Both the position numbers and the translations under genes were made by a program. From Hysterangium stoloniferum (Eukaryota > Basidiomycota > Agaricomycetes > Hysterangiales > Hysterangiaceae), in NCBI GenBank assembly GCA_015178975.1, contig WHVD01000252.1, positions 26,063-90,062 of the forward strand: 64,000 nucleotides of DNA, given 5' to 3'. Below, in pieces: positions 1-13,100 of the stretch. The number at the start of each line of letters is the position of its first letter. The first letter of the stretch is position 1. The notes under the pieces are model-generated. The model worked only from the letters and a program-made list of their open reading frames with translations. It did no database searches and was not told the DNA's origin.

Positions 1-480
1 ATCAAAGCCCACGCGCGCACATCACAATTTGAACTTAGACGTTTGAAATATTTCAAAATTAAGCACCTACAAATTTAAGAATAATGCCGCCTCAGCTGTG
101 AGTAAGAAAGGTGATCGGACGTGTCTATAAATAAGGCAATAATCATTCTCCATAAACCCAACAAACTCACCGTCGTAGTTGAACTCTTCCTAAGCAAAGC
201 GAGTCGCGAAATAAAATTCGTTGCCATGACCATACAATGTCTTGCCTATTTTGTTTCATTGACTGCCAGTAGATGCGTCATAGCCATATGTAGCAATTCT
301 GACGTGAGGGAATTGTTGGGGCAATAGGTCTTTGAGTCACAGCATTCCATTTTCGGCTGTCCAAGAGTCTTCACGGTGTCCATCCAGGCCGTGGATGGCG
401 ATAATTCTGTTAGAATTGTTATCAGTGGAGAGGCACCGGAAATTTGCTAATATGACAGACTGGATAATCGGGGAGATGCG
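1..480 (-). pseudogene. Broken alpha/beta-hydrolase (SERAC1-like) start of a STAND-type gene
   Basis: Reading right to left, one frame holds an IIAIHGLDGHRE motif followed by SWTAENG and then LKDLLPQ and TYGYDA. This is the usual start of the DUF676/SERAC1-like hydrolase that opens many agaricomycete NACHT proteins. In-frame stops occur at 339-337 (TGA where the family has Trp), 258-256 (TGA) and 192-190 (TAG). The catalytic Ser-containing part (family motif GHSLGG) would lie beyond the window edge. It follows the end of the NACHT remnant on the same strand, so it is probably the head of a second tandem STAND gene rather than part of the first. Family assignment is from recognised motifs only; that the copy is dead is clear from the stops. 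Confidence 0.6.
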
Positions 481-485
481 CTCCA

Positions 486-2690
486 CTAGCACTTTGATGC
501 CAGAATCTGTGCGATGAGACACGCTGGTGCAGCTGTTTTCGTCCGGGACGAAGACATTTGCACCAGCCCATCCCACGCTGGTCCAGCTGTCTTAGGAGGG
601 TAATACGACGACTCTACCTTGCAAATGTTAAACCGAACACCATCTTCCGGGTCAGCTATCACTCCAAATGACGCGAATGCAACATCATTATGCCCCTTGG
701 GAGACATCAGCAAAAAATTCTTTACTGAGTTTCTGGTCTATCAGGAAATCACGAAATCATGCATGAAAAAGTCCGATAGGTGAACATCTCAGAGTCACTT
801 ACACCACTCAGAAGCGAACCTATATCTTTCACCACCAACTCTGCGTCATAGCGATCATTACTGTTTGCAAATTGGAGCCCCATTGCATTTAAAGAAGCCA
901 ACGGGAGAGGCTCGGCTGCCCTGAGTACTTGACTCATCACTGAACAGAACTCTCATAGAAATTCTGAACGTGAGTTTTCATCACCTTCAGCATCCGTTCC
1001 ATCATAGTCTCGTGCAATCTGTGACAGAATCAAGTGGTATAATCTTTTAAGCTCTCGAGGGCTGTGCGCCGTGATATAACGGAATCGTTTTATAGGATCC
1101 CGACTACGCGTGTCTATCTCATATTCCCAAGCAATACGTGTCCACTCAAACACCCCTTCAGCTTTCTTGCCAAGAGATCTGAACTCCTCCATTCCTAGAC
1201 CCGCAATATTTTCTAGCTTGTGCTCAACATAAATCCGGACATCATCCTCTGCAGAGTCCGGCGGAATATTATCCATGGAAACTTTTTTGATGTGGTGGAA
1301 CTCCTTTGAATGTGTCAAATATGTCATCAAGGGGACGGGATGTGACCACGGTCCAAAAATTCCCAGCAAGTTCAGTAACACGTCAAATGGCAAGATCCTT
1401 GAGTTTGCTTGACAAAACACGCAGGAGGTGCTTCCGCGTGCCAGCTTCTCCACTTTCATCCAATCCATCTACGACAATGACTATAGGACCCGCATCCGAC
1501 CCATGCATCTCTTGAGAGGTTCCATTACAAGCTGCCACTGCTGTACGATATCCACTGTATCTTTCAGTGGGGTATTATTCTTAACAGCATTCGCCAGTGT
1601 TAGCCTCATCGTCGGACTGCGATTGGCGAGGTCCCGAGCAATAGTTGAGAAATATTTTTCGTGGCGTTGAACACTTTCTCTGTTACGGTCGAAGCAGAAG
1701 CATGAACCGAGGGCTCCAACATCCTGGCACAAGCGAGCTATCGTATGATCGATTGCCGATTTTCCTCTGCCTGCACGACCAGATAGCCACAGCATACGGG
1801 GAACGTCACTTCCTGTCAAGAACATCCAATCAACGATATCCTCCAGGATCCTTTTACGTGTGTTAGGCAGGCATTATTTCGTGGTGTTTAGCCCAGCCCC
1901 TCCTGCACGGACTATGCCGTTGATGTCGAGTGTTTCAGCTGGAGAGACAATATCCAGTCAAAGCACGAAGACATCCTCGCCAATGTGATGAACAAAAAGC
2001 TCTACATCCCGAATGGCATTATCTCCGAACTGCTCCATCACATTATCCAGCACAGTGTCGTATTTTTGCATCACATCGTCCGTCTCCGAGATAATGTTTC
2101 TACCGAGACTAAGCCCTGGCATACGATGTGAATGAACGTCCATGAAGTCCGGAAGCACATTCATGGATCATTACTCCAAACCGGCAGTTCGCTCGGTAGC
2201 ATATCATCCAGGAAGTTGATACCATATTCCGACCAAGTTCATGAAGAGTGCGAGAACGAGGAGCATTCGTAGGCCGCCGATCTAACCTCCAGGGTTTATT
2301 CCAGTATTGTCCACGAACAATCCCGGCAGGACGAAATATTACCCACTGAGTTTAATCATCAACGGCTCTTCCTCATCTGTCTCAATCGAATACTGCCCCT
2401 CCCTAGATATTGGGGGTAATCCAGCCACCCCACCCCTACACTCCAGCTGAATAATAGCAGAATCTAGAGCCCACTGTAACGGAAGGATCCGCCGCTCCAA
2501 GTCACTCTTGCCGTTGATAACATCTATAAATCCTAACCCAACATCTCCGCGTATCGTATAATTAAGAATAGTCGATCCTGACATTACGCCTGTGCCGTTT
2601 GGGTTATAGTGTGTAAAGAAGGGAAGAGGGAGCACTGTACGTTTGGATCGTGGCGGGTGCCCTGCGGCTGCCATTATGCCGACTGCCAAC
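486..2690 (-). pseudogene. Degenerate NACHT (STAND) NTPase
   Basis: Fragments of one agaricomycete NACHT protein lie in order on the minus strand. They are an IRDVELFVHHIGEDV helix region (near 2010-1960), the P-loop GRAGRGKSA (near 1790-1760), CFCFDRNRE, Walker B VIVVDGLDES (near 1475-1450), the sensor-like VVTSRPLDDI, then IPPDSAEDDVRIYV and a C-terminal FASFGVI...VRFNICKVESSY block (700-600). The P-loop frame has in-frame stops at 1960-1958 (TGA) and 1876-1874 (TAA). Walker B is reached only after a one-base shift near 1515, another TGA sits at 1385-1383, and the frame shifts again near 1290. An ORF at 2689-2339 may be the N-terminal domain (weakly C2-like) but I cannot assign it. Such proteins are proposed fungal innate-immunity receptors; this copy cannot encode one. 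Confidence 0.8.
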
Positions 2691-3557
2691 GCTGATTACC
2701 ATATCAGGAGCAAAGGTATTCTTCCCTCCTCCCTTGTCGTGCAATACATTGTTTCTTCAGAGCTAGACCTCGCGTACATGAACGTGATAACCTTATTGAA
2801 TAGTATAAATAGTACCTCTCAAATCTGACGCGATTTTCCCATACCCAAGCTCTGAACAATAAACAGATATAGGCTGTAATATACCTTGTCATGTTGAGAA
2901 ACACTCGGATTCAATTCTTGGAATTCAATCCCGCCAACAGGTAAACCGGTGGGCTGTGGCGCAGTGCGTTCGACGCTCGGTGCTCCCGCATAGTGCAAGA
3001 TGGCAAATGTATCAGTTCCGTTGACTGATGGTATTAATTAATAAAGTAATCAGATAATCCTTGTATGTATATCCACCCACAATTCGGCTTCTTGGCATTC
3101 GTGGTTGCACCAACAACCGTCTGTGTGCCGGAGATCCCTGAAGACCCCATTTAGTTACAACTTATCCGTAGTTGAAATCGCCTATTACAGTCAAATGTCA
3201 GCTGGATTCCCATCTCATTATCACACACCGCACCTTCCTCTGAAACCTTCTGTAGGACCGATACTGCCATTGATTGGACATTATTGTCAGTCCTTCAACA
3301 GTGGAACAATGTTGGGAATGTCACCCAACATTCGGCTGTGGTCAATTGTCAGTTAGATTCCCATCCATAAATTAAAATACAATACAATATATCAATATAT
3401 CAATGCTCAATCCATGCAAGCGATAGACGAGCTGGATGTGTGGATTCCAAGACCTAACCAAAGACTGATGATATCAAAATTTTACATGTATAATACATAT
3501 TGGAAGAAGTTGATCTGCGAGGACTCATATCAGTATGAAATACATTAATACATTCAT
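2691..3557. other. Intergenic, no gene recognised
   Basis: Short, mutually incompatible reading frames and AT-rich stretches only. No family, RNA gene or LTR terminus was recognised. It should contain the 3' flank of the kinase gene to its right. Confidence 0.5.
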
Positions 3558-5191
3558 TTATCCCTGAACGTCTCTTCTGAAAATATCGTCGAATACCTCG
3601 TAGGTAAGGTGTCCATTTAAAGTTTCATGATCGAATGACGGCACAGGCAAATCGGGTGCCAATACTTTGTCCGGCTCATGGTAAGAGCAAATTCGGAATT
3701 TTCTTTGTTCAATGTGGACCTTCTTCGTACGCTCCGTGAGACCGTTGAAAATAGCTATGCACATAGAGTAAAGGTGCCACTTCAAGGAAGCGAATTGGGG
3801 GGTGAGGGTGGGAACTGATTTGGATAGAAAGTTGACCTTATGGGCTTCTAAGGCTCTGTCACCCAATGTTAACCATTTCTGCAGTGGAGGGCTGTCAATT
3901 TCTTTCCCGTCCTGATAACGAGCCGTGAAAAACATGAAGACATGAAAAAATGACTCCAGGTCATGTCGGTACAAGTGCTTGACAGGTGAAGTTGGATTGA
4001 TCAAATCAATGGACATAAAAGGTCGAGTTCCCGTTCGCTGTTTCGATGCTGGATGGTTTTCGGTCTCATTAACATAGCATGCGAGATCGAAACCGTTTAA
4101 TACACCAAAAATATCATCCTTTTCATGTCGAAACATCAAGTTCCCCAGACTGATGTCACGATGAAGGATTTTTGACGTTTGGTATAGCCAATGATGGCCT
4201 AGAATTTCACGTCAGGAAATGTATGGCATGTTTTATGAAAAAACGAACTGACATTTCAAGATTTGATGAAACACCTCCTTTACTTCCCTGGCGTCCTTCA
4301 GCTCCGTGATGGGAAAAAGTGCAGTCTGAAGAAGAACCCTCAATTCCCGAAGCTCATACTTATCAGGCTCCTTTGAAATAATCGGAAGATGCTTTCGGAC
4401 CCAGTTATACTCTGAATCAGACGAGGTGATGCTATGCACGTGGTCGATATACACACATTCTGCTGTTCTTTTCTGATTTGGCCAGCTGACTTTGAGAACT
4501 GCGACAGAGGACATCCATGATACATCAACTCTGAAAACAGACGTACCACGCCCGATTAATGCATGTTGGCGGAAGATAGTCGCTTGCAAAGTGACGGTGC
4601 CGCGATCTGCGAGTTGTAGTTTTTGTCCAACAAACAGTCTTGTGAAAGGCTGTCTAGCAAGGCAGTCTCCTTTGAAAAGAGGGGATATAAATTCCGGGGT
4701 CACTTCAGTTGCAAGCCCGCGCCATCGCCGATCCAACCGAGAGTATCCTATCAGCATTCCAACAAATTTTGTCTGATCTGTAATCAAGTCGAGCACTTGC
4801 GATCGCGCATTCATGGCATGATCGTAATATAAAAGTTGTATTTTAAAATCTGTGATCAACAAACTGATCGTGAAGTTCAGTAGATTCCCATTCGAGAACA
4901 GCTCGAGTGCATAACTGGCGCACTGCAGATCAGTATTGTCAATATCACTATCACTATCAGTCTTGGCCCGCTTTGACGTGTGCTTGGAATTATTAGACGA
5001 AGACCGCTTCTTCTGAGATTCAGAGGTATAGACTTCCACCGCTTCGTCCGTTTTTTGTGTATCCTTTATTGTATTTGGTCCTGTACTCCGACGGGTTGGA
5101 ACAAGCAGGTTCTTTGGCTGCGAATTGGAAGTACTAGTTTTGGCCGGAATCAATTCTTTACTGCGAGCCTGTTTTTCACCACTCGATTCTA
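3558..5191 (-). CDS. FunK1-type protein kinase (DFG aspartate replaced)
   Basis: Two exons are clear: 5191-4253 and 4198-3558, joined across a 54 bp GT-AG intron that restores the catalytic-loop reading frame. Exon 1 carries a lysine/serine-rich nuclear-type segment (KKRSSSNN, SKRAKTD), the FunK1 block around YALELFSNGN, the Gly-rich loop LIGRGTSVF and the VAVLK lysine. Exon 2 carries HRDISLGN (catalytic loop), GTRPFMSIDLI and the FunK1 signature YRHDLESFFHV. Where the family has NDFDLA (DFG equivalent) this protein has NGFDLA, so the Mg-binding aspartate is glycine. A 5' acceptor (ttgcag just before 5191) shows that at least one upstream exon exists. I could not place it, and the DNA upstream is occupied by an oppositely oriented gene, so the gene may be 5' truncated. 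FunK1 is a Dikarya-specific kinase family often expanded in mushrooms; substrates are unknown. Confidence 0.75.
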
Positions 5192-6424
5192 CTGCAACAG
5201 ATCAGGATAGACCTCACATGCATTAGAAAAAAGCCTACTGAATCCCGTGGACTTCAAGTACTCCACGTAGCTCTTCACCACCAGCTTAAATTCCCAAAAG
5301 TCCAAGGCCTCGCCCCAGTGGAACGCATCAATGTCTCCCGGGCCTTTCTCTGACAAGTCATCGGGATTGAGTCTTCCTCCTTGCTTAGAGGCCAGGGAGG
5401 CTGAGGAGGCCCTGGACAGGGAGTACCAGGCGGCATTGGCCATGGAGGAAGAGGCTACAAGGCAGAAGAAAAAAGATGAGGAGGAGGCTGTGTGGGTGGC
5501 CATGGAGAAAGTGTGGGCAGCTGCAGACAGGGCCACGGTTGCCGCAGGCAAGGTAAGTCCCAAATTTCAACTTGTCGTTTTTTCTTTTGACTGACTTGTC
5601 ATTTTCAGTGCAAGGTGACAGAGGTCGAGTCGGAGTCCAAGGGGGAGCCGGAGAGCCCCCAAAAGGTAAGTCTCAGGTCTGTGGGATATCTGGGGAACTA
5701 ACCATATCAACAGAAGGCAAGGAAGGTGGCACCAGTCCACCTACTGACACAGAACGACCCATGGTGTTCCAGTTGTAATGACCAGAACACGGAATGCAAC
5801 TGAAAGTCTGGGCAGGGTCCAGGCTGCTACCAATGCATGCACCTCAAAGCAAGGTGCTCTTTGGTTCACAAGCAGGCCATGGGGTCCAGGGCGCAAGACA
5901 TCAGTGGGTCAGATGGGTTTTCCAGGTTGGACGAAGTCTTGGGATGGATCGCTGAGGGCATAGAGGCCCAAAACGAGTTGCTCCAGAAGAGCAACAAAGT
6001 CCAAATTGTGGTGGCAAAGGAACTTTGCAGACTCCACGAGGAGTTTTGGAAGTTCCTGGTGGAGTCTGGCAGCTATATATATGAAGAGCCACAAGTTGGG
6101 AGTTCTGAGGATGCTGGGTGTGAAGAGTGGTGGAAGTTCTAACCATTCTATATATGAAGAATATTGACTGTTTAGGTATGACACATAGATGTATTGACTG
6201 TCTAAGTCTAATACAGGCCAAACAGGTATTGACTACTTAGTTCAATACAATTGAGTGAAGTAGCTATCTAAAGTAAAGTAGAGAGCTAAAACGAATAAAG
6301 GGAATCGACTGTTAAGTGCGATTCCAAATGACTGCTTGAGTGTAGAAAAGACTAACGAGAGAGTCTGTTACAACCAGAAATCCTGCCGGACTCTGGGCAC
6401 TAACTTATACGCACCCGTGCCCTA

Positions 6425-8519
6425 TGGAGGGTGTTTATAATTAATATAATCTCAAATATTTACTAATAAAAGTCTTATTTTTACAAAACTCCATCTTTAA
6501 ATAGTGATATCTATTCTGAAACAATTATATCATCAAAAAACAACCATCAGAAATAGTTCTCCATATTACATTTTATACAACCTATAGTTATTTAACAAAT
6601 TCCATTGTATATAATTTCCTTCCTTTTACAAATGCCTACTAATACTTTTATTAGTACTTTGTTTTTTAAAAGTTGTAATGAAGTTATTTCCATGTAAAAT
6701 ATGTAAAATATTATTGGAAATTTTTCATACCACAGCTGTCTTTATTAAGTAAAACCCCCTATATATTCTGGGTATGTTGAATCAAGTAGAAATCTGTTTA
6801 GATTGACAGATCCATTCCGAAGTAATACATATGTATTTAGAGGTGCCAATGATATTCATACATATGCATAGAATGAACTATCTAAAGGTATCTATTTTTT
6901 AAAAGTATTAGTGTTTCAAACTACTAATTTTTTTCATTGTCTACTCGTGTCCGGAAAGATTCTTTAGTTTGTAATGTATGAGAGAGTTTAAAACTTTTTG
7001 AAAGTTTTAAAAACCAAATTATGTTTGAATCACATCCCAGATGTTTAAATGACCTTTAGAGTATATTAGAATTTGGTATACTTAATAGTTTTCAGATATC
7101 CTCCTATACGCTGTAAGTTCGTTACTAGGAAAAGACCTAATAACCTGTGCGCAACGGTCAAGTCTTTATGACGGTCACTAACACAGTTGTTCGTGAAACC
7201 AGTCTATAACCAAACACACTCGGAGCGAGAGGCTAGAGATCGGACCTTGGATGACATAATCGAAGATGAATACAAAAGGCTGACATAAGCCCAATGTCGT
7301 AGAATGTAGAACTTCAACAATAGGAGACACTATAGTATCCCTTACTGGCCGTAGGAGTGAGACTGAGAGTAAGACTTAAGAGATTGTGCTTAAGAATGAG
7401 CTTCGAAATGAGATACAACGAAATTGCTTGTTCAATAGTGGGCAAAAGAGAGGCCCTTATATACATGAGAGAGCACAGGTCAAATCAAACATCTACAAAC
7501 AATGACACAATAACGATGTGATATGGTGTGAGTCATCTCTGAGTCATCACAATAGGAGTGTTAGTAAAGCTGTGAACAATAATAGGGGGAGGCTGCACTG
7601 AACAATAAGAGAATGACAAACAAAAGATGAGATCAGACATGTGATACGGATAAATGGGGAAACACAATAGAACAATAGGGGAAGTGAGTCAGACAATAGG
7701 GATGATGGAGTAATAGAAGTGATAGCTGATGAAACATCGATGATATGAGCCAGAAACACAGGAATCCCATAATAATGTGTCACCCTCAAATGCTATGCTT
7801 GGTTTCGAAATCTTGACAATATTACCAATCGATGAACCGAGATTGGACGTATTGTGTTCCTAGTTTTGCAGTATAAGGAGGGGACACAATCAATCACCAT
7901 TTTAGAACCAAGTGGTGAGTAGGCCCCACAACCACGCAAGGAACACGAATCGACGACGACCTCGACAAGGCTCTACTTGACTTCCCTCTGGAACTGGAGT
8001 CCTAAATAACTTGGGTCCTCTGTGATCTCCTACTGGAGTGAACGTTGCCATGTAATAGATTCCCGATGACGGTGGGGAACAGTCCTGCTGGAACACTCGA
8101 TTGAATTGATAGTGGAGGATTTCGGAGGAGCCATCATAGTGCTCTATACGAATGAAGACAGGATCGTCTGGAGCATATGGGAGTCAAATACCTTGTCGAT
8201 GGAGGAAATGATGGTATTTCTTGGAGGAGCATGAGTGGGCTGGTAGGGGCTTGGAAATGATGTCTGAGGATGAGGAGAAGCGAGATGTTATTGGCTGGAG
8301 TTCTATTTGGGAGTGAAGAGTCGGTTTCGAGTAGGAACTGAGGGTTACTTTGGAGGATGATGCAGTGTTGAACATGATGGAGTTTTGGTCGTCTGTTTGA
8401 TGAAACTGATTTGGCTGTGTAAAAGTCGTCTTGAGTGCCAAAGTATATATAAGAATTTGTGCTGTGATGTGACTTGAAACTATTGCCATATAGGTTACTT
8501 TCCGATTGAACTCTCTACA
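6425..8519. mobile_element. Unclassified insertion inside family A LTR
   Basis: The first 59 bp of the family A LTR stop at ...GTGCCCTAT (6424) and the LTR resumes at CGCACCCATTATCAG (8520), which are nearly adjacent in the uninterrupted copy at 15157-16276. The inserted 2.1 kb is AT-rich on the left (6440-7100). On the right it holds a minus-strand reading frame running from about 8420 to 7902, broken by one TGA near 8188, with LPYAPDDPVFIRIEHYDG and PSSGIYYMATFTPVG. I do not recognise the protein. Clean terminal motifs or a target duplication could not be fixed, so the element class is open (degenerate LTR element is my best guess). Confidence 0.55.
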
Positions 8520-8805
8520 ACGCACCCATTATCAGTTTACCGGAATTCCCGCCAGACTCTGTACATCAGACTCGTCTACGTTCTTCTTCGTTACATTGTG
8601 TTTCAGTCACTGGAAAACCCACCGGACTCCGCCTTTGTCTATATCCAACCTTGTCCCACACATCAGTCACCGGACCCCACTCAGAAAACCCGTCATCCCT
8701 CTAACTGAGCCCCATTCCCATTTTAGTCAAATGACCTGTCATGATTTGGACTCCGCTCCCACTCTGTTTCCCATTATGGTTTATGATTTGTCACTATTCA
8801 GACTC

Positions 8806-9014
8806 CGCTCCGTTCCGTTCCGTTCCGTTCCATTCCGTTCCGTTCCGTTCCGTTCCGTTCCGTTCCGTTCCGTTCCGTTCCGTTCCGTTCCGTTCCGTTC
8901 CGTTCCGTTCCGTTCCGTTCCGTTCCGTTCCGTTCCGTTCCGTTCCGTTCCGTTCCGTTCCGTTCCGTTCCGTCGTTCCGTTCCGTTCCGTTCCGTTCCG
9001 TTCCGTTCCGTTCC
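8806..9014 (+). repeat. (CCGTT)n pentanucleotide array within the LTR
   Basis: About 40 near-perfect copies of CCGTT with interruptions near 8830 (a CATTC unit) and 8972 (CGTCGTT). The other family A copies have only two or three units at the equivalent place (for example near 47450 and 53230, written as GGAAC on the + strand), so this is an expansion specific to this copy. Confidence 0.95.
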
Positions 9015-9944
9015 TAACACCAATTTGGTGTTTACTATTCCCGTTTTATGTTTTGCTCATTTCGTTTCATCATTACTGGATTTAGTATGACATTCACTCC
9101 ACGGTCTATTTAAACTGGCAGATGTTGTACATACAATCCAGTCAGAAAATCAGCTTAGATTCCCCCCAGTAATCTAATACATTTTCTGCTCTAAACCCCT
9201 ACTTGAATTACACTGCTCACACTAGTTGGAGCCCACGGGCTCCGGTGTATCTATCTCTTTCACCACTCACGACCTCCGACCTACGACCTCTCGACCACGA
9301 CCCCTGCCTGGACTCCCCAGGATTCCCGTCCACCTGTCTGAAATTGGACAACACGATCTAGTGAGGGTGCAGCCTATAAGCTGAAGCCAAGTCCTACCGG
9401 ATATCCCGCGGGTTTCTCCGGAGACCCACCCTGTATGTATCCTAACAGAGTCAAATGATAGAGTAGTGTGGATGTAGTCCGCACGGATTGATATATAGAT
9501 GGAGTTTCGACTGGTACAATTCGAAACTCTGATTGCATGGATGGTTGAAGCCCATCTGTAACGGTCAAGATGATACCCCAATCACAACTTACGGGACACT
9601 AACTGGGTGTCTGGGTAAGTCATGGTTGCAGGGTAAAAAGTGTCTGAGTTCTAATTACGGGTGCTGGAATACATGAGTCTGGCATGTATGCACCCACAAG
9701 AGTTGATGTACCACATACATAGGTTGTCGAACTAATATAAGTGTATAATAGAATAGAGAGAAAGAAGAAATAATAATGGGAATATAGTATGGGCTTATCC
9801 AGACTATATTTCCTGAGCATATTTCGCCATACCTCTCACACCGGGTCAGATGAGGACGGGGTTGCCGCGGAGGTCGCGGAGCTCCCTGAGGAGATGGCTG
9901 AGGAGGTGGGGAAAAAACACAGTCCCATAAATGTAGATGAATAG

Positions 9945-10131
9945 AAATAATAAAAGTTTAATAATTTTTTTTGAACATAAAAGTAAAGCGTGAAAAACAT
10001 AAGAATCAAAGTCTGCGGAAAATCCACTTAAGGACTTGAAAACATGTCAGACCTGTAAAAGCAAAGAGAGATATAGGGCAACAGGGAATAATGAAAATGA
10101 GTCCAAATGTAACACGGTCTGCAGAGTATGG
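9945..10131. other. Junction between zinc-cluster gene 3' flank and gypsy-1 3' end
   Basis: After the TAG at 9942-9944 comes an A/T-rich stretch and then minus-strand sequence downstream of the gypsy-1 chromodomain. No LTR terminus, purine tract or target duplication is present, although the 3' LTR of gypsy-1 would be expected here. This is a rearranged or deleted junction. Confidence 0.5.
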
Positions 10132-13100
10132 TCAGAGAGATGATAGTGGTCCAGGTTTGAGTGGGTAAGCTGTATGAAAGTCAGTAATGATTTCCATGGC
10201 ATTACTGGGTTCCGTGGCCAAAATCCATGAGGTTTCTTCATCAGTGCCCTTGTAACCCACCCACTTGACCAAGTAAAGCAGTTTACAAGTGCGTCGATGC
10301 TTGTCAATTTTCGAATCTAAAATTTGCGAGATTTCAAACTCAGATTCTCCATCAATAATGACTGGAGGAGGCGGAGATTGCATGCGATCTGGGATAGTGT
10401 TAGCAGTACAAGGTTCTAACATAGAAACATGAAATACCAGGTGTACCGCATGTATGCTATCTGGACGCCATAGGGTCCAAGAAACTGAACCTACTTATGC
10501 GATAATTTCAAAAGGACCTAAATATTTTTCAGCAAGCTTTTTTGATGGACAGGTAGTCTGGAAGAATTGAGCTTTGACAAAAACACGATCACCAATTTTG
10601 AAGTTGGGTGGTGGGATCCAGTGTTTGTCTGCTGAATGTTGATATTGCTCTTGGGTGGACTTTATTGCAGTCCGGAGTTCCTCATGGAGCTCGTGGAGGT
10701 CTGTGGTGAACTCTTGAGCATGAGCAGTTTTCGTTCTGGATGTACTGTAATATTTGGATTATATCCTTTATTTGCAAAGAACAGGGAAACACCAGTAGTG
10801 GCCGAGGGTGCATTGTTGTAAGCAAATTCTGCAAGTGTAACAAGGATTTCCAATTGTCCTGTTGATAATTGCAATATACGCGGAAATATTGTTCCAATGT
10901 CTGATTGACACGTTCAGTGTGTCCATCGCCTTCCGGGTGATGTCCAGATGTGAAATGTAATTTCATGTCCAAGGATTTCCCGAGGGATCTAAAGAAGTGA
11001 GATACAAACTCTGATCCTTGATCGGAAGTCACGTGGGATGGAACTCCGCGCTTGGAAAATACATGGATAATAAAAAGTTCTGCTAACTGCACGGACGTAA
11101 TTGTATCATATGTAGGGATGAATATACCTTGTTTTAAGAATCTGTAAACAATGACTAGAATAGCGGAAAAGCCTTCGGAATCCGGTAGGTGTTCAATGAA
11201 ATCCATAGAGATAGAATTCCATGGATGTTCCGGTACCAGGAGTTGTTTCAAAAGGCCGTATGGCTTGTGTCGCTGAGATTTCGAGTGGGGACAAGTAGTG
11301 CAAGATTTACAATAGTGCTTAACAAATCCACAGAGTCCCAGCCAAGTGTATTCTCTTCTTATTAATGATAGAGTTTTGTTGTACCCAAAATGTCCTGAAA
11401 GTGGATGATCATGTTTGTACTGAAGGATCCTGAGGCAGAGGCCGTCGGAGTCCAGTACATAGATCCGATCGTCAAGTCTAATGAAACTATGCTGATCAAG
11501 AGACCACCGAGGTTGATTGGGGTCCACGGGATTGTCAAGGTGAGCTTTAGTAATCAGGTCTAGTGGAATTGCCGATAGAATATCTTGATGTAACTTCTCA
11601 ATATCCATAATGATAATTCCATGGACAATGGGATTGATGAGGAAAGTTGTGTGTACTGATGTGGTAAGTTGCTGATTCATGAAAATATGTTTCAGGTTGT
11701 GCGGGTTTACCATAGCATAGTCGTTGCTCCTCTCTTTAGGATAGATGTCCCATCGTCTAGTTAAAGTGTCAGGTTTGCTGCCGAGACGGCCAGGTTGAAA
11801 ATGTATAATCATATTGAAAGCAGATATATATTCAGACCAGTGGGCCTGCCAACAGGTCAAAAGTTTTGTGGTAGAAAAGTATTCCAGGTTTTTGTGATCT
11901 GTTACAATGTCAATTGGAGTTCCCGAGCCTTCCAAATAGTGTCGCCACACTTTGAAAGCTGAAAAAATTGCCAGGAGTTCCTTATCATGAATGTTGTAGT
12001 TGAGCTCTGCTCCGGTAAAAGTCCAGGACAGAAAGGCCACAGAGTGGACTTCTCCATCAGAGTCCTGGATAGATAGCATGGCTCCAAGCACATAGTCCGA
12101 GGTGTCTGTTTTGACAATGAGCGGGAAGTCCGGTTTCCAATGTGACAGGATAGGAGCTGAAGAAAAAGAATTTTTTAAAAGATTAAAAGCTTTTTGACAC
12201 TTATCATTAAAATTCCATGGAGTATCCTTACACGTAAGATGGGTAAGGGAACCGTGATGTCAGAATATCCACAGATAAACTGTCTGTAAAAATTGGCAAA
12301 GCCAAGGAAGGATTGTATATCTTTGACTTTTCGGGGTTCAGGCCAATCTTTGATGACTTGCACTTTATTTTCATCCATGCAGAGTCTGTCGGGTCCCATG
12401 ATGAAACCCAGGTATTCCACAGAGTCTGTGTCAAAAGTACATTTTTTACCATTCATGAATAAACCATGTTGTCTGAGTCTCCGGAGAACTTCATAAACTT
12501 GTTTGTCATGTTCTGCGGGATTCTCGGAGTAGATAAGAATGTCATCCAAGTAAACAATAACACATACATTGAGCATGTCAGAGAAAATGTCATTAATAAA
12601 ATGCTGAAAAACAGACAGAGCATTGGTGAGTCCAAAGGGCATCACCAACCACTCAAAGGCCCCATAGCGGGTTCTAAAAGTGGTTTTCCATTCATTGCCC
12701 ACAGCGATCTGGACCAAGTGATAGGCGTGTTTGAGATCTATTTTGGTGTAAATCCGGGCATTCTGCGGAGCATTGAGCAGATCAGATATAAGTGGAAGTG
12801 GATACTTATCCTTTTTGGTGACAGCATTGAGTCCTCTAAAATCAACACATAGTCTAAGGGATCCATCCTTTTTTCTGACAAACAGAATGGGTGCTCCAAA
12901 AAGGAGACTTTGAGGATCTGATAAAACCTACGGACAAATGTTCATCCAGGAAATCGCGGATCGCGGAAGGTTCTGTGGATGAGAGTGGATAAATATATCC
13001 TAGGGGTGGCTGGGCACCATCTTCGAGATCAATTTTTAAGTCGTATTCTCTATGGGGCAGAAGCTGGTCAGCTTTTTGCTTGCTAAAAACATCCATGGAG

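Larger units (their letters stand above)
6366..9447 (+). mobile_element. Solo LTR, family A, inserted in family R LTR
   Basis: Starts TGTTACAACC and ends ATCCTAACA, with a perfect 5 bp duplication GAGTC at 6361-6365 and 9448-9452. Predicted TATA element TATTTAAA is at 9107-9114 and the predicted RNA start lies near AGTCAGAAAAT (9140-9150). The conserved hairpin core is at 9361-9394. The LTR is itself interrupted between 6424 and about 8520, and holds an expanded pentanucleotide array. Confidence 0.88.
6119..9840 (+). mobile_element. Solo LTR, family R, carrying nested insertions
   Basis: Begins TGTGAAGAG and ends CTCACA. Its left part (6119-6365) and right part (9453-9840) together give about 635 bp and align along their length with the other family R copy at 16796-17439 (shared segments include TGTGAAGAG, GAAGAATA and GGGTAAAAAGTGTCTG). 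Target duplication is CTGGG/CCGGG, one mismatch, implying some age. It interrupts the last exon of the zinc-cluster-like gene. The parent retrotransposon class is not visible from the LTR alone. Confidence 0.85.
5331..9944 (+). pseudogene. Zinc-cluster-like protein gene split by a nested LTR insertion
   Basis: Exons 5331-5552, 5609-5665 and 5714-6118 join in phase 0 at good GTAAGT donors. The coding frame then resumes at 9846 and stops at 9942-9944. The product (about 260 codons) has an acidic/lysine-rich N-terminal coiled-coil-like region (EEATRQKKKDEEEA), two C-x2-C half-clusters (CSSCNDQNTEC and CYQCMHLKARC), a predicted helical segment and an acidic tail ending SPINVDE. The protein type is a fungal Zn-cluster-like family that I recall as abundant in Agaricomycetes; function is unknown, DNA binding is a guess. 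Two lesions: TGA at 5801-5803 between the half-clusters (Trp expected), and a family R LTR stack at 6119-9840 flanked by CTGGG (6114-6118) and CCGGG (9841-9845). Read alone, the left part ends in LTR-derived residues at 6142. Confidence 0.72.
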